DNA from: Haloferax mediterranei ATCC 33500
GTDB taxonomy: Archaea > Halobacteriota > Halobacteria > Halobacteriales > Haloferacaceae
DNA: 64,000 nt
Assembly: GCF_000306765.2 (NCBI RefSeq)
Contig: NC_017941.2
Span: forward strand, 2,542,001-2,606,000
Direction: 5' to 3'
Shown here: positions 16,743 through 26,694 of the stretch, in pieces
Position numbering within the stretch: the stretch's first letter is position 1
How the letters are laid out: every line of letters starts with the position of its first letter
Notes under the pieces: model-generated
Told to the model about the DNA's origin: nothing
Seen by the model: only the letters and a program-made list of their open reading frames with translations
Databases searched by the model: none
Position numbers and translations under genes: made by a program

Positions 16743-16976
16743 TGACCACGTTGTGGCGTGATAGTATTTAAAACTATAGAGAACTGATAATTCCAAGACT
16801 CCAGAACCTCCATAAAACCAGCTATATGGCTGATTAAGGCCGTTATGACCTATCAAACTGTCCTTGTAAATTCATCAAATAAAATATAATTTCGTTAATC
16901 AGATGTTGTCGGCCGCTGGTTTACTGCCGGAAAAGAAGGTTTTCCTCCCCCACTTCGGTACCGTGGGGAATCGTCG

Positions 16977-18734
16977 CTACTTCTCTTCGACGTGGCGAAT
17001 CTCGACGCCGATACCGCGCGTGGAGTCGACCATCTCAGCACCACTCATCTCCGCGCGCCCGATAGCGAATGCCTTCGGACCCTCGACAATAACCTCGTCG
17101 CCCGAGCGAATCTCCGCGTCAGCGTCGACGACACCGGGTGCGAGGACCGAGCCGTGCGGAACGAACCCGTCGATTTCGACTGTCTTCGTCGGCGCGTCGC
17201 TGTCGCGCCAGACCTTCGCACCTTCGAGCGTAAAGGAGATGACGCCGTACTGCGGCACCATCGTCGCTAACTGCTCGCCTTCGCCGTTCCACACCTGCAG
17301 TTTGGGGTAGCGACTCGTCATCTCCAGTTCCACATCAGAAAAGAGCGCGTCGCCAGCCGCCGGGCCGAGTTGGTAGTCGGCGATAGCCTTTACCACGTTG
17401 TGCTCGCGTTCCTCCCGGGTGAATTTGGGTTCGCCGTCGAGCGTCCGCATCAGGTTCCCGATGGATTCACTCGTCGTCGGGTGTTCCGAAACCGTGTACT
17501 CGACATCGAGGTCGAGGTCGGCTTCGACGCGTTCGACGATTTCGGTGTACGCGCCCGGCGGCACGTGCGCGATGATGCGCGGGTAGTCGTTGCGCTTCAG
17601 GTACCGACGGAGTACCTCGGCGACGAACGTTTTCTCGTCTTCGGACCAGTCACCCGTGACGACCGAGTCGTAGTGCTGGGCGGGATACGTGAGTTCCAAC
17701 TCCTGCGGAACGACGCCGATAGGCGAGGTCATCGACACCATGTGTCCACGGTATTGGACGGCCTCGTGGAACTGACGGTGACTCTGTGACTCGCTGTAGG
17801 GCTTTTTCGCCGAACACGGAAGGAGAACGAGCGGGTGGTCGAACCGGTTTTTGTAGCGCGTCGTCACGCGGTCGGCGAACCGCTGAATCTCCACGCGGTC
17901 GATGGATTCCTCGGATGCGGCCGTGAGTTCCGAGTCGCGGATGACGGGAATCCGCTCTTCCATGAACGAGTACTGCTGGTCGAACCGGCGGAACGCGGCG
18001 GTCAGCCACTGGTCGTTTCGGGCCTGCCCCTCGATGTAGTCGCGGAGGCGACCGTCACGAATTCGGCGACGGACGCGGGCGAGTTCCGCCCGAAGCGCGT
18101 TGGCGTTGTGGTCGGCGGCGTCGGCGCGGGTGAACTCCGAGGCGGGTTTCTGGCAGGCGGTACAGACACACGGGAGTTCGTCGAGGTCTTCGAGGAAGTA
18201 TTCGCCGTCGGTCGTGAGATAGAAGCCGTCAAGGCCGCGGGCACGCGCGAACGTCTCGTCGACGAGGTCGACGCCCGCGTAGGCGAGAAGCGAAACGTTC
18301 CGCGGCGTGGCAACGCCCGAGAGCATGAGCGCCGTGTCAGCAGGCAGATTTTCTTTCGCCTCGACGATGTTGTCGCGGAAGGCTCGCGCGTGGCCGACGA
18401 AGCCCTGCGCGTCCGAGAGGATGTACGCGTCAGCGCCGTAGTCATCGGACGTATCGGCGGTGACGGTGGCCGCGGACGGAAAGTCCACATCGGGGTAGTC
18501 GACGGAGAACGACTCACGAATCTCGTCTGCACTCCCGGCAGGGAGCGAGCGGTGTGGGAGGACGGTCAGCACGTCGTCTGAACCATCCGGCATCTCGCGC
18601 TCGGCGGCCCAAAGGCTACCGGCGTCCTCGATAACGTCGTCCACGACCGCCGGCGTCGTCACCGAGTCGGAGAGGCGCAACTCCCCGATTCGGGCGGCAC
18701 CGTCGCGCGCGTGAACCTCGAAGTAGTCGGTCAT
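16977..18734 (-). CDS. arcS: Archaeosine synthase ArcS (TgtA2)
   Basis: 585 residues. The N-terminal part is a divergent TGT-like domain with a cysteine cluster (CVCTAC, about residue 190). The central ArcS core has the diagnostic PCSAKKPYS motif (about residue 304-312). A C-terminal PUA domain (about 508-585) includes HGSVLAPGVVDAD and GDEVIVEGPKAFAIGRAEMS. The enzyme converts preQ0 at position 15 of tRNA to archaeosine, completing the pathway begun by TgtA, which is encoded at 24651-26201. ATG at 18734. Divergent from the propeller gene with a 91-bp gap. Confidence 0.93.
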   Translation of the reverse strand: MTDYFEVHARDGAARIGELRLSDSVTTPAVVDDVIEDAGSLWAAEREMPDGSDDVLTVLPHRSLPAGSADEIRESFSVDYPDVDFPSAATVTADTSDDYGADAYILSDAQGFVGHARAFRDNIVEAKENLPADTALMLSGVATPRNVSLLAYAGVDLVDETFARARGLDGFYLTTDGEYFLEDLDELPCVCTACQKPASEFTRADAADHNANALRAELARVRRRIRDGRLRDYIEGQARNDQWLTAAFRRFDQQYSFMEERIPVIRDSELTAASEESIDRVEIQRFADRVTTRYKNRFDHPLVLLPCSAKKPYSESQSHRQFHEAVQYRGHMVSMTSPIGVVPQELELTYPAQHYDSVVTGDWSEDEKTFVAEVLRRYLKRNDYPRIIAHVPPGAYTEIVERVEADLDLDVEYTVSEHPTTSESIGNLMRTLDGEPKFTREEREHNVVKAIADYQLGPAAGDALFSDVELEMTSRYPKLQVWNGEGEQLATMVPQYGVISFTLEGAKVWRDSDAPTKTVEIDGFVPHGSVLAPGVVDADAEIRSGDEVIVEGPKAFAIGRAEMSGAEMVDSTRGIGVEIRHVEEK

Positions 18735-18825
18735 ACGGGTTCGTCAGCCCCCCACGGGCAATTATCTTCCCTTCCGCGGGCGCAAACCACAGGGCTATTC
18801 ACGTCGATAATCCAACGTGTTGGTG

Positions 18826-20115
18826 ATGCGCACGCCCTCCTCGCTCTCTCGACGACGCGCCCTCTCGCTGCTTGGAGGTGGTCTTTGCGTCGGCGCTGTC
18901 GGTGGCTACGTCGTCCGCGACACTCTCGGTAGGAACGCCGAAGCCGCGCCGCTGGTTATCACGCCATCGGACTGGAGCCATCCGAACTACGACGCGACCA
19001 ACAACCGGCACCCGCCGAAAGCGAACGCGCCCGACGACCCCCATGTACTCGATGTCGTCTGGACTGCGTCCATACCGCTCAAACAGGGGTATTTCCCGGA
19101 CTTGCCAGAGCCAGTAACTACGAACGGCCTCGTGGTCGCCAGTGAATCCACCGTCAACCCGGATGGCGTCCAATTCGATTTCCTCACCACTCGAAATGGG
19201 ACGTCCTCCCAACGCTTCTCCAAGGTCGGTCCGGAGCACGTCGTAGTTGCCACGAGCAGCCGACTATTCAGCCACTACGACGGAACAGACGGGATGCAAC
19301 TGGATGCGTGGAGTCTCAGTGGTGGCGAGAAATTGTGGTCGTGGAGCGAAAATATGTCAAGTCACCCACCGCTGCAACCCGTCGTTGCGGGAGGTCTCGT
19401 CCACGTAGCAACACCGACGAGTCATTCGACCTCGATGGCGTACGGGTTCACGCCGGATGGGAAGGTCGAGTGGAAAACACGGTTTGGGGGGTCAACACTC
19501 ACTCTGGTCCCCCCGGCTGCAACGGCCCGCACGCTGGTCCACCCGAAGTCAGACGGGTTCACCGTCTTCGATACGCAAACCGGTGAGTATCGGTGGGAGA
19601 CCGACTGGACCGATTCGACCCACTGGTCCGGGTCGTCCCGGACGATATCCGCCGCCCCGGTCATCTACGACGAACTACTTTACACATCGGCCCACGGTCG
19701 GGTGGCCGTCTACGACCTCGAAGAGAAACGAGACCCACGATGGGTCAACGAACAGGGCGACAGCAGGAGCGTCCGAATCGCCGCCGTCGATGAAAATCAC
19801 GTGTATCTAACGCAGTTCGGAGGAGCACTCACCGCCCTTCACGCTGACGACGGAACCATCGACTGGACGCTCGGGTTCCGTGACCTCCATCCTGCTGCGA
19901 CCGGACAGACGGCGGCGACACTGTGTGATGGGAAACTCTACGTCGGCGTCTACGCGGAGGAAGACGACCACCAACCCAGACTCGCCATCGTCGACGCTGA
20001 GTCCGGGGAAATAGACAAACGAACAACCCTTCCTGCCGTACCCAAATCCGGTCCGATACTATCCAACGGGACAGTTGTCCTGCGGACGAGAGAAGGATTC
20101 GTCGGCCTCCGGTAG
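18826..20115 (+). CDS. Exported PQQ-type beta-propeller protein
   Basis: 429 residues from ATG 18826 (a second in-frame Met at 18817 is three codons upstream). The N-terminus is a Tat-like signal: SRRRALSLLGGGLCVGAV. The rest is a series of WD40-like PQQ repeats with strands such as VDGEVHVAT-type LVHVATPT, GFTVFDTQTGEYRWETDW, RVAVYDLE, GALTALHADDGTIDWTLGF and KLYVGVYAEE. The repeats suggest a secreted beta-propeller; no catalytic site is evident. A start at the nearby in-frame alternatives changes only the first few residues. Not in an obvious operon. Confidence 0.8.
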   Translation: MRTPSSLSRRRALSLLGGGLCVGAVGGYVVRDTLGRNAEAAPLVITPSDWSHPNYDATNNRHPPKANAPDDPHVLDVVWTASIPLKQGYFPDLPEPVTTNGLVVASESTVNPDGVQFDFLTTRNGTSSQRFSKVGPEHVVVATSSRLFSHYDGTDGMQLDAWSLSGGEKLWSWSENMSSHPPLQPVVAGGLVHVATPTSHSTSMAYGFTPDGKVEWKTRFGGSTLTLVPPAATARTLVHPKSDGFTVFDTQTGEYRWETDWTDSTHWSGSSRTISAAPVIYDELLYTSAHGRVAVYDLEEKRDPRWVNEQGDSRSVRIAAVDENHVYLTQFGGALTALHADDGTIDWTLGFRDLHPAATGQTAATLCDGKLYVGVYAEEDDHQPRLAIVDAESGEIDKRTTLPAVPKSGPILSNGTVVLRTREGFVGLR

Positions 20116-20188
20116 CCCGGGCTCGCGTGGGCGGCCTAACAGGCAGACAGCCACCGTACCTTAGCCCCTGGCCCGCGAACATCCCACT

Positions 20189-20650
20189 ATGAACGGTCCT
20201 GAGCCATCCGGCCCGTGGTCGCGCGAACGCGTCGAGGAGTTCCTGACGATGACGACGATTCCCGTCAGACTCTCGTGTCGAACCCCGGCGGACGACCTCT
20301 GGATGCTCTCGTTGTGGTACGAGTGGGACGCCGAGCAGTCCGAACTTCGATGCGCCACCTCGGCCGACGCCGACGTGGTTCGGTTCCTTCGCGCGTACGA
20401 CGACGTCGCCTTCGAAATCTCGACGAACGACCCGCCGTATCGCGGCGTCCGCGGACGGGGAACCACGACCGTCGAAGCCGACGAGCAAAAGACGGTGCTC
20501 CGGCGGCTTATCGGCCGCTATCTCGGTGACGACGATACCCCGCTGGCCGAGCGACTGTTGTCGCCCGAGCGCGACGAAGTGACGATTCGAATCCGGCCCA
20601 CGAAGTTGCATACGTGGGACTACGCGAGTCGAATGAGTTCATCAAAATAA
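20189..20650 (+). CDS. Pyridoxamine 5'-phosphate oxidase-like flavoprotein
   Basis: 153 residues. The split-barrel pattern fits the PNPOx/FMN-binding superfamily: VEEFLTMTTIPVRLSCRTPADDLWMLSLWYEWDAEQSELRCATS, then VVRFLRAYDDVAFEIST, then YRGVRGRGTTTVE. The pattern 'DD..W.LSLWY' occurs in the cofactor-binding region. A role as general FMN or F420-dependent reductase is possible, not shown. It follows the propeller gene by 73 bp on the same strand. Confidence 0.7.
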   Translation: MNGPEPSGPWSRERVEEFLTMTTIPVRLSCRTPADDLWMLSLWYEWDAEQSELRCATSADADVVRFLRAYDDVAFEISTNDPPYRGVRGRGTTTVEADEQKTVLRRLIGRYLGDDDTPLAERLLSPERDEVTIRIRPTKLHTWDYASRMSSSK

Positions 20651-20755
20651 CCCCAAACGGGGCCGGTGCCGCGCGGAGAGGGGCTTTGTTGCCCGCGCGG
20701 CGTACGAAAAGTGGGTGTTTGGAGGGTTGTACGAGGGTAGGTCAGCGGAACCCGA

Positions 20756-22771
20756 TTACCGACGCCGGGCGGCGATAAGTGCCGCCGCGACAAGGGCGAT
20801 GAGGGCAACGACGAGACCGAATCCGGGCGCTTCGGCGGACGAATCGGTCGTCGGTTCGTCGGTCATGTCGCCCATCTCGTCGTCCGTCATTTCGTCGTCT
20901 GTCATCGTCTCAGTCTCCATCGGCGTCCCGGTGTCCGTGCCTTCGACCGTGTAGGCCGCCGTGTCGACGACCGCGCTGCCATTCGCCACGTACGGACCGT
21001 CGTCAGCGCCTTCGCTGGTCAGGAAGTCGTAGGCCTCGTTGCCGTTGGTGTCTCTGTGCGCCATCGGAACGAGCGTGCCAGACTCTTCGAGCGGCGTGTC
21101 GAGGGTGATTTCGACGTTCTCGTGCGTGCCGGGTTCGAGGTATTCGGACGTTCCGCGGACGCTTTCGAAGACCTCACCGTCGGTGACCGTCGCGTCGTGA
21201 ATCGTCACGAAGCCGCCGTCGTGGAGCGTGACGGACTCGACCGTGACGGTCGTGCCATCGCCGGACTGATCCACCGCGGTCACGACGGCGCTAACCGAGG
21301 TGTGGGCGCTGGCGACGACCGCGCCGCCGTCTGCGGTGTACGGGCCATCAGCCTCACCATCTGACTCCTCGAAGGTGTACATCTCGTCGCCGTCGGTGTC
21401 CATGTGCGCCATGGGAGTGAGCACCTGCGAGGAGCGAATCGGTTCGTCGAGCGTCACGACCACGTCCTCGTGGACGCCGGTCGAGAGGTATTCGGACGTG
21501 CCGATGACGCTGTCAAAGACTGCGCCGCCGGAGAGCGCGGGGTCGTGGATGACGACGAAGCCGCCCTCCGAGAGTTCGACGCGGTCGACCACGACGGTCG
21601 TGCCGTCGGACGATTTCATCGTGTAATCGACGCTCGCGGAGACGGTCGCGTTCCCACTATCGATGACTGCACCGCCGTTTGCGGTGTACGGGCCGTCGTT
21701 CTCGCCTTCCGATTCGGGGAAGGTGTACGTCTCGTCACCGTCAGTATCCATGTGTGCCATCGGGACCACGGTGGTCGTCTCGTTCAGCGGGGAATCGAGT
21801 GTGACCCGCACGTCGCGGTGCAGACCGGGTTCGAGGTACGCGGACGTGCCGCGGATGCTCTCGAACACTTTGCCTTCGGTGACGGTCCCGTCGTGGACGG
21901 TCACGAAGCCACCATCGGGGAGGTACGCGGACTCGACGACGATGGAGTAGCCACCGGTCGCCTGCGCGCTGTAGTTGACGCTCGCGGTGTCCGAAGGCAT
22001 CACCATCGCCGTGTCGACGACGGCGCTCCCGTCAGCGGTGTACGGGCCGTCCGTCTCGCCTTCCGACTCGGGGAAAGTGTAGGTCTCGTCACCATCAGTG
22101 TCCATGTGCGCCATCGGGACGAGCGTCGTGTTCTCGGTCACGGGCGCGTCCAGTTCGACGCGGACGTTCTCGTGAACGCCTGCTTCGAGGTATGCCGAGG
22201 TGCCGCGGATGCTCTCGAACACTTCGCCTTCAGTGACCGTCGCATCGTGAATCGTCACGAAGCCGCCCTCCGAGAGTTCGACGCGGTCGACCACGACGGA
22301 GTCGCCGGTCGTTGGCTGGTCAGTCATCGAGACGGACGCGCTGGCGTTCACCATCGCGTCGTCGACGACTGCACCGCCGTCTGCGGTGTACGGCCCGTCG
22401 GCGTTGCCGTTGGCGGCGACGAACGAGTACACGCGGTCATCGTCGGTATCCATGTGGGGCATGGCGACGAACGTTCCCGATTCGTCGATTGGGTCGTCCA
22501 GATGGACGGTTACGTTCTCGTGCGTACCGGCGTCGAGGTACGTCGACGAACCGACGACGCTCCCGAGCACGCTCCCGTCTGAGAGCGAGGCGTCGTGAAT
22601 GGTCACAAAGCCACCCTCCGGAAGCGTTACGGAGTCAACTGTGACAGTCGTTCCACCCGTTGCTTGGTCTTCGAAGGAGACGCTCGCGGCCTCCTGCTGT
22701 GCCGTCACGGCCACCGGGACGCCCCCGGCGACCACGACGAGAGTCATCAGTACTGCGAGTGTTCGTCGCAT
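20756..22771 (-). CDS. Surface protein with five DUF7282-like repeats and PGF-CTERM anchor
   Basis: 671 residues. Sec signal peptide (about 1-26), then five tandem repeats of roughly 115 residues, each with 'GGFVTIHDA', 'YLDAGTHENVTVxLDxP' and 'PMAHMDTDGDxxY' plus 'GPYTADGxAVVD'. An acidic Thr/Met-rich spacer and a PGF-CTERM signal follow (EAPGFGLVVALIALVAAALIAARRR). The protein is expected to be lipid-anchored to the outer face after archaeosortase A processing. DUF7282 has no known biochemical role. Repeats are also similar at DNA level, so recombination could change copy number. Transcribed toward the PNPOx-like gene. Confidence 0.85.
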   Translation of the reverse strand: MRRTLAVLMTLVVVAGGVPVAVTAQQEAASVSFEDQATGGTTVTVDSVTLPEGGFVTIHDASLSDGSVLGSVVGSSTYLDAGTHENVTVHLDDPIDESGTFVAMPHMDTDDDRVYSFVAANGNADGPYTADGGAVVDDAMVNASASVSMTDQPTTGDSVVVDRVELSEGGFVTIHDATVTEGEVFESIRGTSAYLEAGVHENVRVELDAPVTENTTLVPMAHMDTDGDETYTFPESEGETDGPYTADGSAVVDTAMVMPSDTASVNYSAQATGGYSIVVESAYLPDGGFVTVHDGTVTEGKVFESIRGTSAYLEPGLHRDVRVTLDSPLNETTTVVPMAHMDTDGDETYTFPESEGENDGPYTANGGAVIDSGNATVSASVDYTMKSSDGTTVVVDRVELSEGGFVVIHDPALSGGAVFDSVIGTSEYLSTGVHEDVVVTLDEPIRSSQVLTPMAHMDTDGDEMYTFEESDGEADGPYTADGGAVVASAHTSVSAVVTAVDQSGDGTTVTVESVTLHDGGFVTIHDATVTDGEVFESVRGTSEYLEPGTHENVEITLDTPLEESGTLVPMAHRDTNGNEAYDFLTSEGADDGPYVANGSAVVDTAAYTVEGTDTGTPMETETMTDDEMTDDEMGDMTDEPTTDSSAEAPGFGLVVALIALVAAALIAARRR

Positions 22772-23010
22772 ACCTCAGTTGGGGACGAGTATTTAAAAGA
22801 AGATTTTCCGAACTCTCACCCAAATCTATCCCCGATGTGCCCCCAGTCTCCCGATTTCGGCTGCCAGAAGCGTTATCATACGGATAGTCGAGCCGACGAG
22901 GGTAGTTGATCGACCGGATGGGACGCGCTTCCAGAATGATACGAAAAAACGACAATCGAAAGCAATGAGACGAGATTAAATAGCGTCCGCCCACCAACTA
23001 TCGCTATCGA

Positions 23011-23874
23011 ATGTCCTACACGTACTCGGGCGACGTTCACCAGAGCCTCATAGCGTCGTACCGCGACGACGAACCCCCGTTCCCAACCGATACGTCGCTT
23101 TCCTTCCCGCGGCGGAACCACCTCCGGGAGGACGTGGACCTCCTCAAGCGACTCTTGTTCCCGCGATGCTGGAACGCCGGGAACTGGGTCGAAGACGGAG
23201 AGACACTCCGTGACGGCGTTGCAAACTTCGCTTCACTCTGTTATTCTGGAATCAAACCCTACAACGGGAACGACGCGCAAGTGGTGGTCGATACGGTCGT
23301 CGAACGCCTGCCGTCGATTCGAGAGACGCTAAAGAAAGACGTCGAGGCGGCTTACAAAGGTGACCCCGCGGCGCGAAGCTACATGGAGATTATTCGGTCG
23401 TACCCCGGCGTACAGGCGGTCGTCGTCCACCGAATCGCCCACGCATTCTACGAGGCTGGCGCACCGGAATACGCCCGTGAACTGGCTGAATACGCAAAGA
23501 TGGAGTCCGGCATCGATATCCACCCCGGAGCCACCATCGGCGACTACTTCTTTATCGACCACGGCACGGGCGTCGTCATCGGCGAGACGACGACCATCGG
23601 CGAGTGGGCCAGAATCTATCAGGACGTGACGCTCGGCGCGCTCCACTTCGAAGAACAAGAAGACGAAGAGCACACACTGAAGAAGGGATACAAACGCCAC
23701 CCGGATATCGGTGACAGCGTCGTCATCGGTGCGGGAAGCAAAGTTCTCGGCGCGGTCGCAATCGGTGACCACGTGAGCATCGGCGCGAACTCGTGGGTCA
23801 CAGAAGACGTGCCGGACCACACGAGCGTCTTTATCTCCGAACATCCGACCCACGAGCGAAAACAGCGAGACTGA
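23011..23874 (+). CDS. cysE: Serine O-acetyltransferase
   Basis: 287 residues. An N-terminal helical part (about 1-130) precedes the acetyltransferase core: DPAARSYMEIIRSYPGVQAVVVHRIAH, then left-handed beta-helix hexapeptides (IDIHPGATIGDYFFIDHGTGVVIGETT, RIYQDVTLGALHF, HPDIGDSVVIGAGSKVLGAVAIGDHVSIGANSWV). The catalytic His and Asp are visible in DHGTGVVIGE. It makes O-acetylserine for cysteine biosynthesis. Divergent from the DUF7282 gene with a 239-bp gap holding both promoters. Confidence 0.92.
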   Translation: MSYTYSGDVHQSLIASYRDDEPPFPTDTSLSFPRRNHLREDVDLLKRLLFPRCWNAGNWVEDGETLRDGVANFASLCYSGIKPYNGNDAQVVVDTVVERLPSIRETLKKDVEAAYKGDPAARSYMEIIRSYPGVQAVVVHRIAHAFYEAGAPEYARELAEYAKMESGIDIHPGATIGDYFFIDHGTGVVIGETTTIGEWARIYQDVTLGALHFEEQEDEEHTLKKGYKRHPDIGDSVVIGAGSKVLGAVAIGDHVSIGANSWVTEDVPDHTSVFISEHPTHERKQRD

Positions 23875-23906
23875 GCGGGAGACGGGGCGACCGCGACGCA
23901 GGTAGT

Positions 23907-24212
23907 TTAGTCGACCGTTACCCACGCGAGGAACGCAAGCCCAATCGTCTCGAAGACGTGGAGGAGCATCATGAGTCGCCAGACGATGACGGGCACTTTG
24001 GTGCTGAACCATCCCGATAACGTGGGGTCCAAAAGGTACATGTAGAACGCGAGCGCGTTCTCCGCGAGGAGGAACACCCCGAACACGAGGAGGCCGACGG
24101 CGTGTTTGGACCTGAAGGTCAGGTAGTTCCGGGCCCAAATCGCCGACAGTGCGAGAAGCACGACGACGTTGATTCCCGAGGAGACCTTCGCAACGTCCAC
24201 CCAGATACTCAT
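23907..24212 (-). CDS. Three-TM hypothetical membrane protein
   Basis: 101 residues with three or four hydrophobic helices (about 8-27, 36-60, 73-96). Charged residues are few. The ATG at 24212 precedes a Ser-Ile-Trp start typical of small membrane proteins. Not recognised as a family member; adjacent to and on the same strand as a winged-helix regulator that may control it (inference). Confidence 0.65.
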   Translation of the reverse strand: MSIWVDVAKVSSGINVVVLLALSAIWARNYLTFRSKHAVGLLVFGVFLLAENALAFYMYLLDPTLSGWFSTKVPVIVWRLMMLLHVFETIGLAFLAWVTVD

Positions 24213-24267
24213 TCGTCCACCTGTTTCCCCGTGAGCCTCATATACACTTTCCCAAATCTCTCCATAG

Positions 24268-24579
24268 TCAGTCTATCCTGTCGACAATCGTCTCGACGGT
24301 TTCCCAGTTGGCGCGGCATCGCTGCGACGGGAGGTAGACCGCGCCGTAATCGTCGCCGCTGCGCTGGACGACGTCGTTGTCCATCAGTACATCGAGGTGG
24401 TGTCTGATGGTCTTGTAGTCGAGGTCGAGCGTCTCGGCCAGTTGGTTCGCGTTGCGTGGCTGTTCCTCCACGGTCTTGAGAATACGCACACGGTTTTCAC
24501 CCCCGCGAGTTCCCGTGAGTACGTACCAGAGGACAGCCTCCATCGTATGCGGTGACACGTCGGGAGAACCTAAGACCAT
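24268..24579 (-). CDS. Winged-helix transcriptional regulator (ArsR/HTH_20 type)
   Basis: 103 residues from MVLGSPDVSPH. The DNA-binding domain (about 10-85) shows VLWYVLTGTRGGENRVRILKTV, then NANQLAETLDLDYKTIRHHLDVLMDNDVVQRSG and YGAVYLPS. The TIRHHLDVL segment is the recognition helix, of the type found in haloarchaeal HTH_20 one-domain regulators. The longer upstream frame to 24966 overlaps tgtA and is rejected. Located 55 bp upstream of the membrane protein gene and directed toward it. Confidence 0.78.
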   Translation of the reverse strand: MVLGSPDVSPHTMEAVLWYVLTGTRGGENRVRILKTVEEQPRNANQLAETLDLDYKTIRHHLDVLMDNDVVQRSGDDYGAVYLPSQRCRANWETVETIVDRID

Positions 24580-24650
24580 CGACCGGCAGACTGCGGGGCG
24601 GTCGAGAAGGGAAGAACCCGACTCATCGGCCGAGATGTCAGGAGCGAATT

Positions 24651-26201
24651 CTACTCGTCGGCCGAGATATCGTGCGAAGTTGCAGAAGCGTCTTCTTCGT
24701 CCGCCGCCTCCTCCGCCAGTCGCTCGGAGACCGCCGACAGCGCCTCCAGTTCGACCGACTCGGGGACGAGTTCGAGCGCCGACGCGGGCCAGTCGTTGTG
24801 GGCGAGCGTGAACGTCGCATCGGGGTTCTCCTCGACCAATCGGGACACACCGGTCGCGGCCTGTTCGTAGGCGTCGCGGTCGAGTCGCTCCGGCACTTCG
24901 GCGGTGAGCGGGTACGTCTCCGAGAGTGCACGCGGGAAGGGGCCGAACGGCGGGACGACCCGCCACGTCGCGTCGAACTCGTCGCCGGAAGGCGTGCCGC
25001 CTTCAGTGAGGAGAACGTGACCCTCGGCGGTCAGGCGGTCCATTCGGTCGTGGTGGCGCACAACCTCGGGCCGGTGAGCGCTCTCGTTGGAGACGTAGAA
25101 GAACGCGCCCTTCGAGGCGGGGTCCTCGCGTTCGAGCAGGTCGGCGTGGTCGAGTAGAGCGCGGTAGCCATCGAGCATCGCGGGGTGCGAACGGGCGCGC
25201 TCCTCGACGAGTTCCATCAGGTCGCCGTCGCGGATGGCCTGTTTGATGCGGCGGAGTTCCGCGAACGTGACGTGGAGGTTGTGCTCGGCGAGCAGTTGTT
25301 CCTGTTTTTCCGACCCCTTCGCCCGGAGGTCGTCCGGCGAGTATTCGGTACAGATGGGACAGGTACACGGGAGATAGTCGAGGTCTTCGAGGTGTTCGGT
25401 CCCGCGAACCGTCAGATAGCGCCCGTCGCGAGCGTAGAGCGCGTAGGCGGCCGAGTCGAACAGGTCACAGCCGAGGGCGACCGCGAGAGCGAGCATCATC
25501 GGGTGGCCCGCGCCGAACAGGTGAACCGGCGTGTCGACGCCGAGACCCCGTTTCGCGGCGGCAACAGCGTCAACCATGTCGCCGTAGCGGTAGGCGTTCA
25601 TCATCGGCACGACCGCGCCGACAGGGAACACGTCGAGGTCGGACGCCGAAGCGTGACGACCGGCCTCCTCGCGGAGGTCGGGATACGTCGACCCCTGGAC
25701 GGGCGCGTTGACGAGCATTTCACCCGTATCGGCGACCTCGGCGTCGGCGATAGCCTGTTTCGTGACTTCGAGGTCCTCTTCAGCCTGCTCGCGGTCGGCG
25801 TCCGGCGGAGTTGGAATATCGACCGGCGTGGCGATGTCCGTGCCGATGTCGTGTTGGAACTGCAGAATCTCCTCGGTGGTCGTATCGATTTCGCCGTACT
25901 CCGCAAGTTGGAACGACCCGGAGTCGGTCATGATGGCCCCGTGGAAATCAAGCATCTCGTGAAGCCCCACGTCGAGTGCCTCCTCTTGGAGGTGCTCGTT
26001 TTTCTTGATGATGTAGGAGTTGGTGATGAGAATCTCCGCTCCGAACTCGGATTCGAGTCGCTCCGGAGGGATAGTAATGATATTCGGGTTGACGACCGGC
26101 AGGAGGGCCGGCGTCTCGACAGTGACCCCCGCGCGAGGGACGGTCAAGCGGCCGATTCGGCCGGCGAGGTCCCCATCGCGGATTTCGAAATGGTCGCGCA
26201 T
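24651..26201 (-). CDS. tgtA: tRNA-guanine(15) transglycosylase TgtA
   Basis: 516 residues starting [19 protein letters not shown]. The barrel carries the catalytic Asp in [13 protein letters not shown] (about residue 91). The zinc site is [14 protein letters not shown] plus a downstream His in EHNLHV (about residues 275-320). This enzyme exchanges guanine-15 in tRNA for preQ0, the first step of archaeosine formation. The C-terminal part (about 370-516) belongs to the archaeal extension; there is no obvious PUA domain, which here sits on ArcS. ATG at 26201 preferred to 26273 because the family starts immediately before the barrel. Confidence 0.93.
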   Translation of the reverse strand: MRDHFEIRDGDLAGRIGRLTVPRAGVTVETPALLPVVNPNIITIPPERLESEFGAEILITNSYIIKKNEHLQEEALDVGLHEMLDFHGAIMTDSGSFQLAEYGEIDTTTEEILQFQHDIGTDIATPVDIPTPPDADREQAEEDLEVTKQAIADAEVADTGEMLVNAPVQGSTYPDLREEAGRHASASDLDVFPVGAVVPMMNAYRYGDMVDAVAAAKRGLGVDTPVHLFGAGHPMMLALAVALGCDLFDSAAYALYARDGRYLTVRGTEHLEDLDYLPCTCPICTEYSPDDLRAKGSEKQEQLLAEHNLHVTFAELRRIKQAIRDGDLMELVEERARSHPAMLDGYRALLDHADLLEREDPASKGAFFYVSNESAHRPEVVRHHDRMDRLTAEGHVLLTEGGTPSGDEFDATWRVVPPFGPFPRALSETYPLTAEVPERLDRDAYEQAATGVSRLVEENPDATFTLAHNDWPASALELVPESVELEALSAVSERLAEEAADEEDASATSHDISADE

Positions 26202-26415
26202 GGGTTGGCGTTCCGCGAGCGCGGCGGTAAGGGTTGCGTTCGCACCTGAAGATGACGGCGCACATCGAGACACCCTATACCGTAATCGATTGCGGCAGAT
26301 ACTGTCAGTTCTTAAAAATAAGTTTGCATATGTCTAGCTAGTGGGCGAGAGAATTATCAAAATAGATTATTTGGGCGACTAATTTAAAAACATTTTAGCA
26401 GAACTAGGAACTCAA

Positions 26416-26688
26416 ATGTTGGCTGAGCTATCACCACTCGAAGTAACTGGACTGGTCGTGTCCCTCGTCGGGCTCATACCAGTCGTTACGCAGTACAGAG
26501 ACGAAACGAAACTGTTCACCGCAGGCTACGTGTTGCTCGTCGCTGGAATGGTGGCGACGAACGTCGAAGTGTTCCTCTTAGAACCACTGTTCAACTTCGT
26601 CGAACACGGTCTCGGCATCGGCATGGCTGGTATCACGTTCCTCGCAGCGGCGTACGTCCGCCGCCAGCAGGTCATCAATACGGAGTGA
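26416..26688 (+). CDS. Small membrane protein preceding a transducer
   Basis: 90 residues with three hydrophobic helices (about 10-28, 33-55, 65-82). It resembles the N-terminal membrane part of the next gene, both about 30 residues between helices, but clear sequence homology is not evident. A TATA-like TTTAAAAAC about 30 bp before the ATG suggests a leaderless start. The next ATG follows 6 bp after this stop, so the two are surely co-transcribed. It could be a sensory or assembly partner of the transducer. Confidence 0.7.
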   Translation: MLAELSPLEVTGLVVSLVGLIPVVTQYRDETKLFTAGYVLLVAGMVATNVEVFLLEPLFNFVEHGLGIGMAGITFLAAAYVRRQQVINTE

Positions 26689-26694
26689 ACAGAG

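Noticed and set aside
24268..24966. Longer winged-helix frame
   Set aside because: The first 129 codons overlap tgtA and are Arg/Gly-rich; the domain starts properly at 24579.
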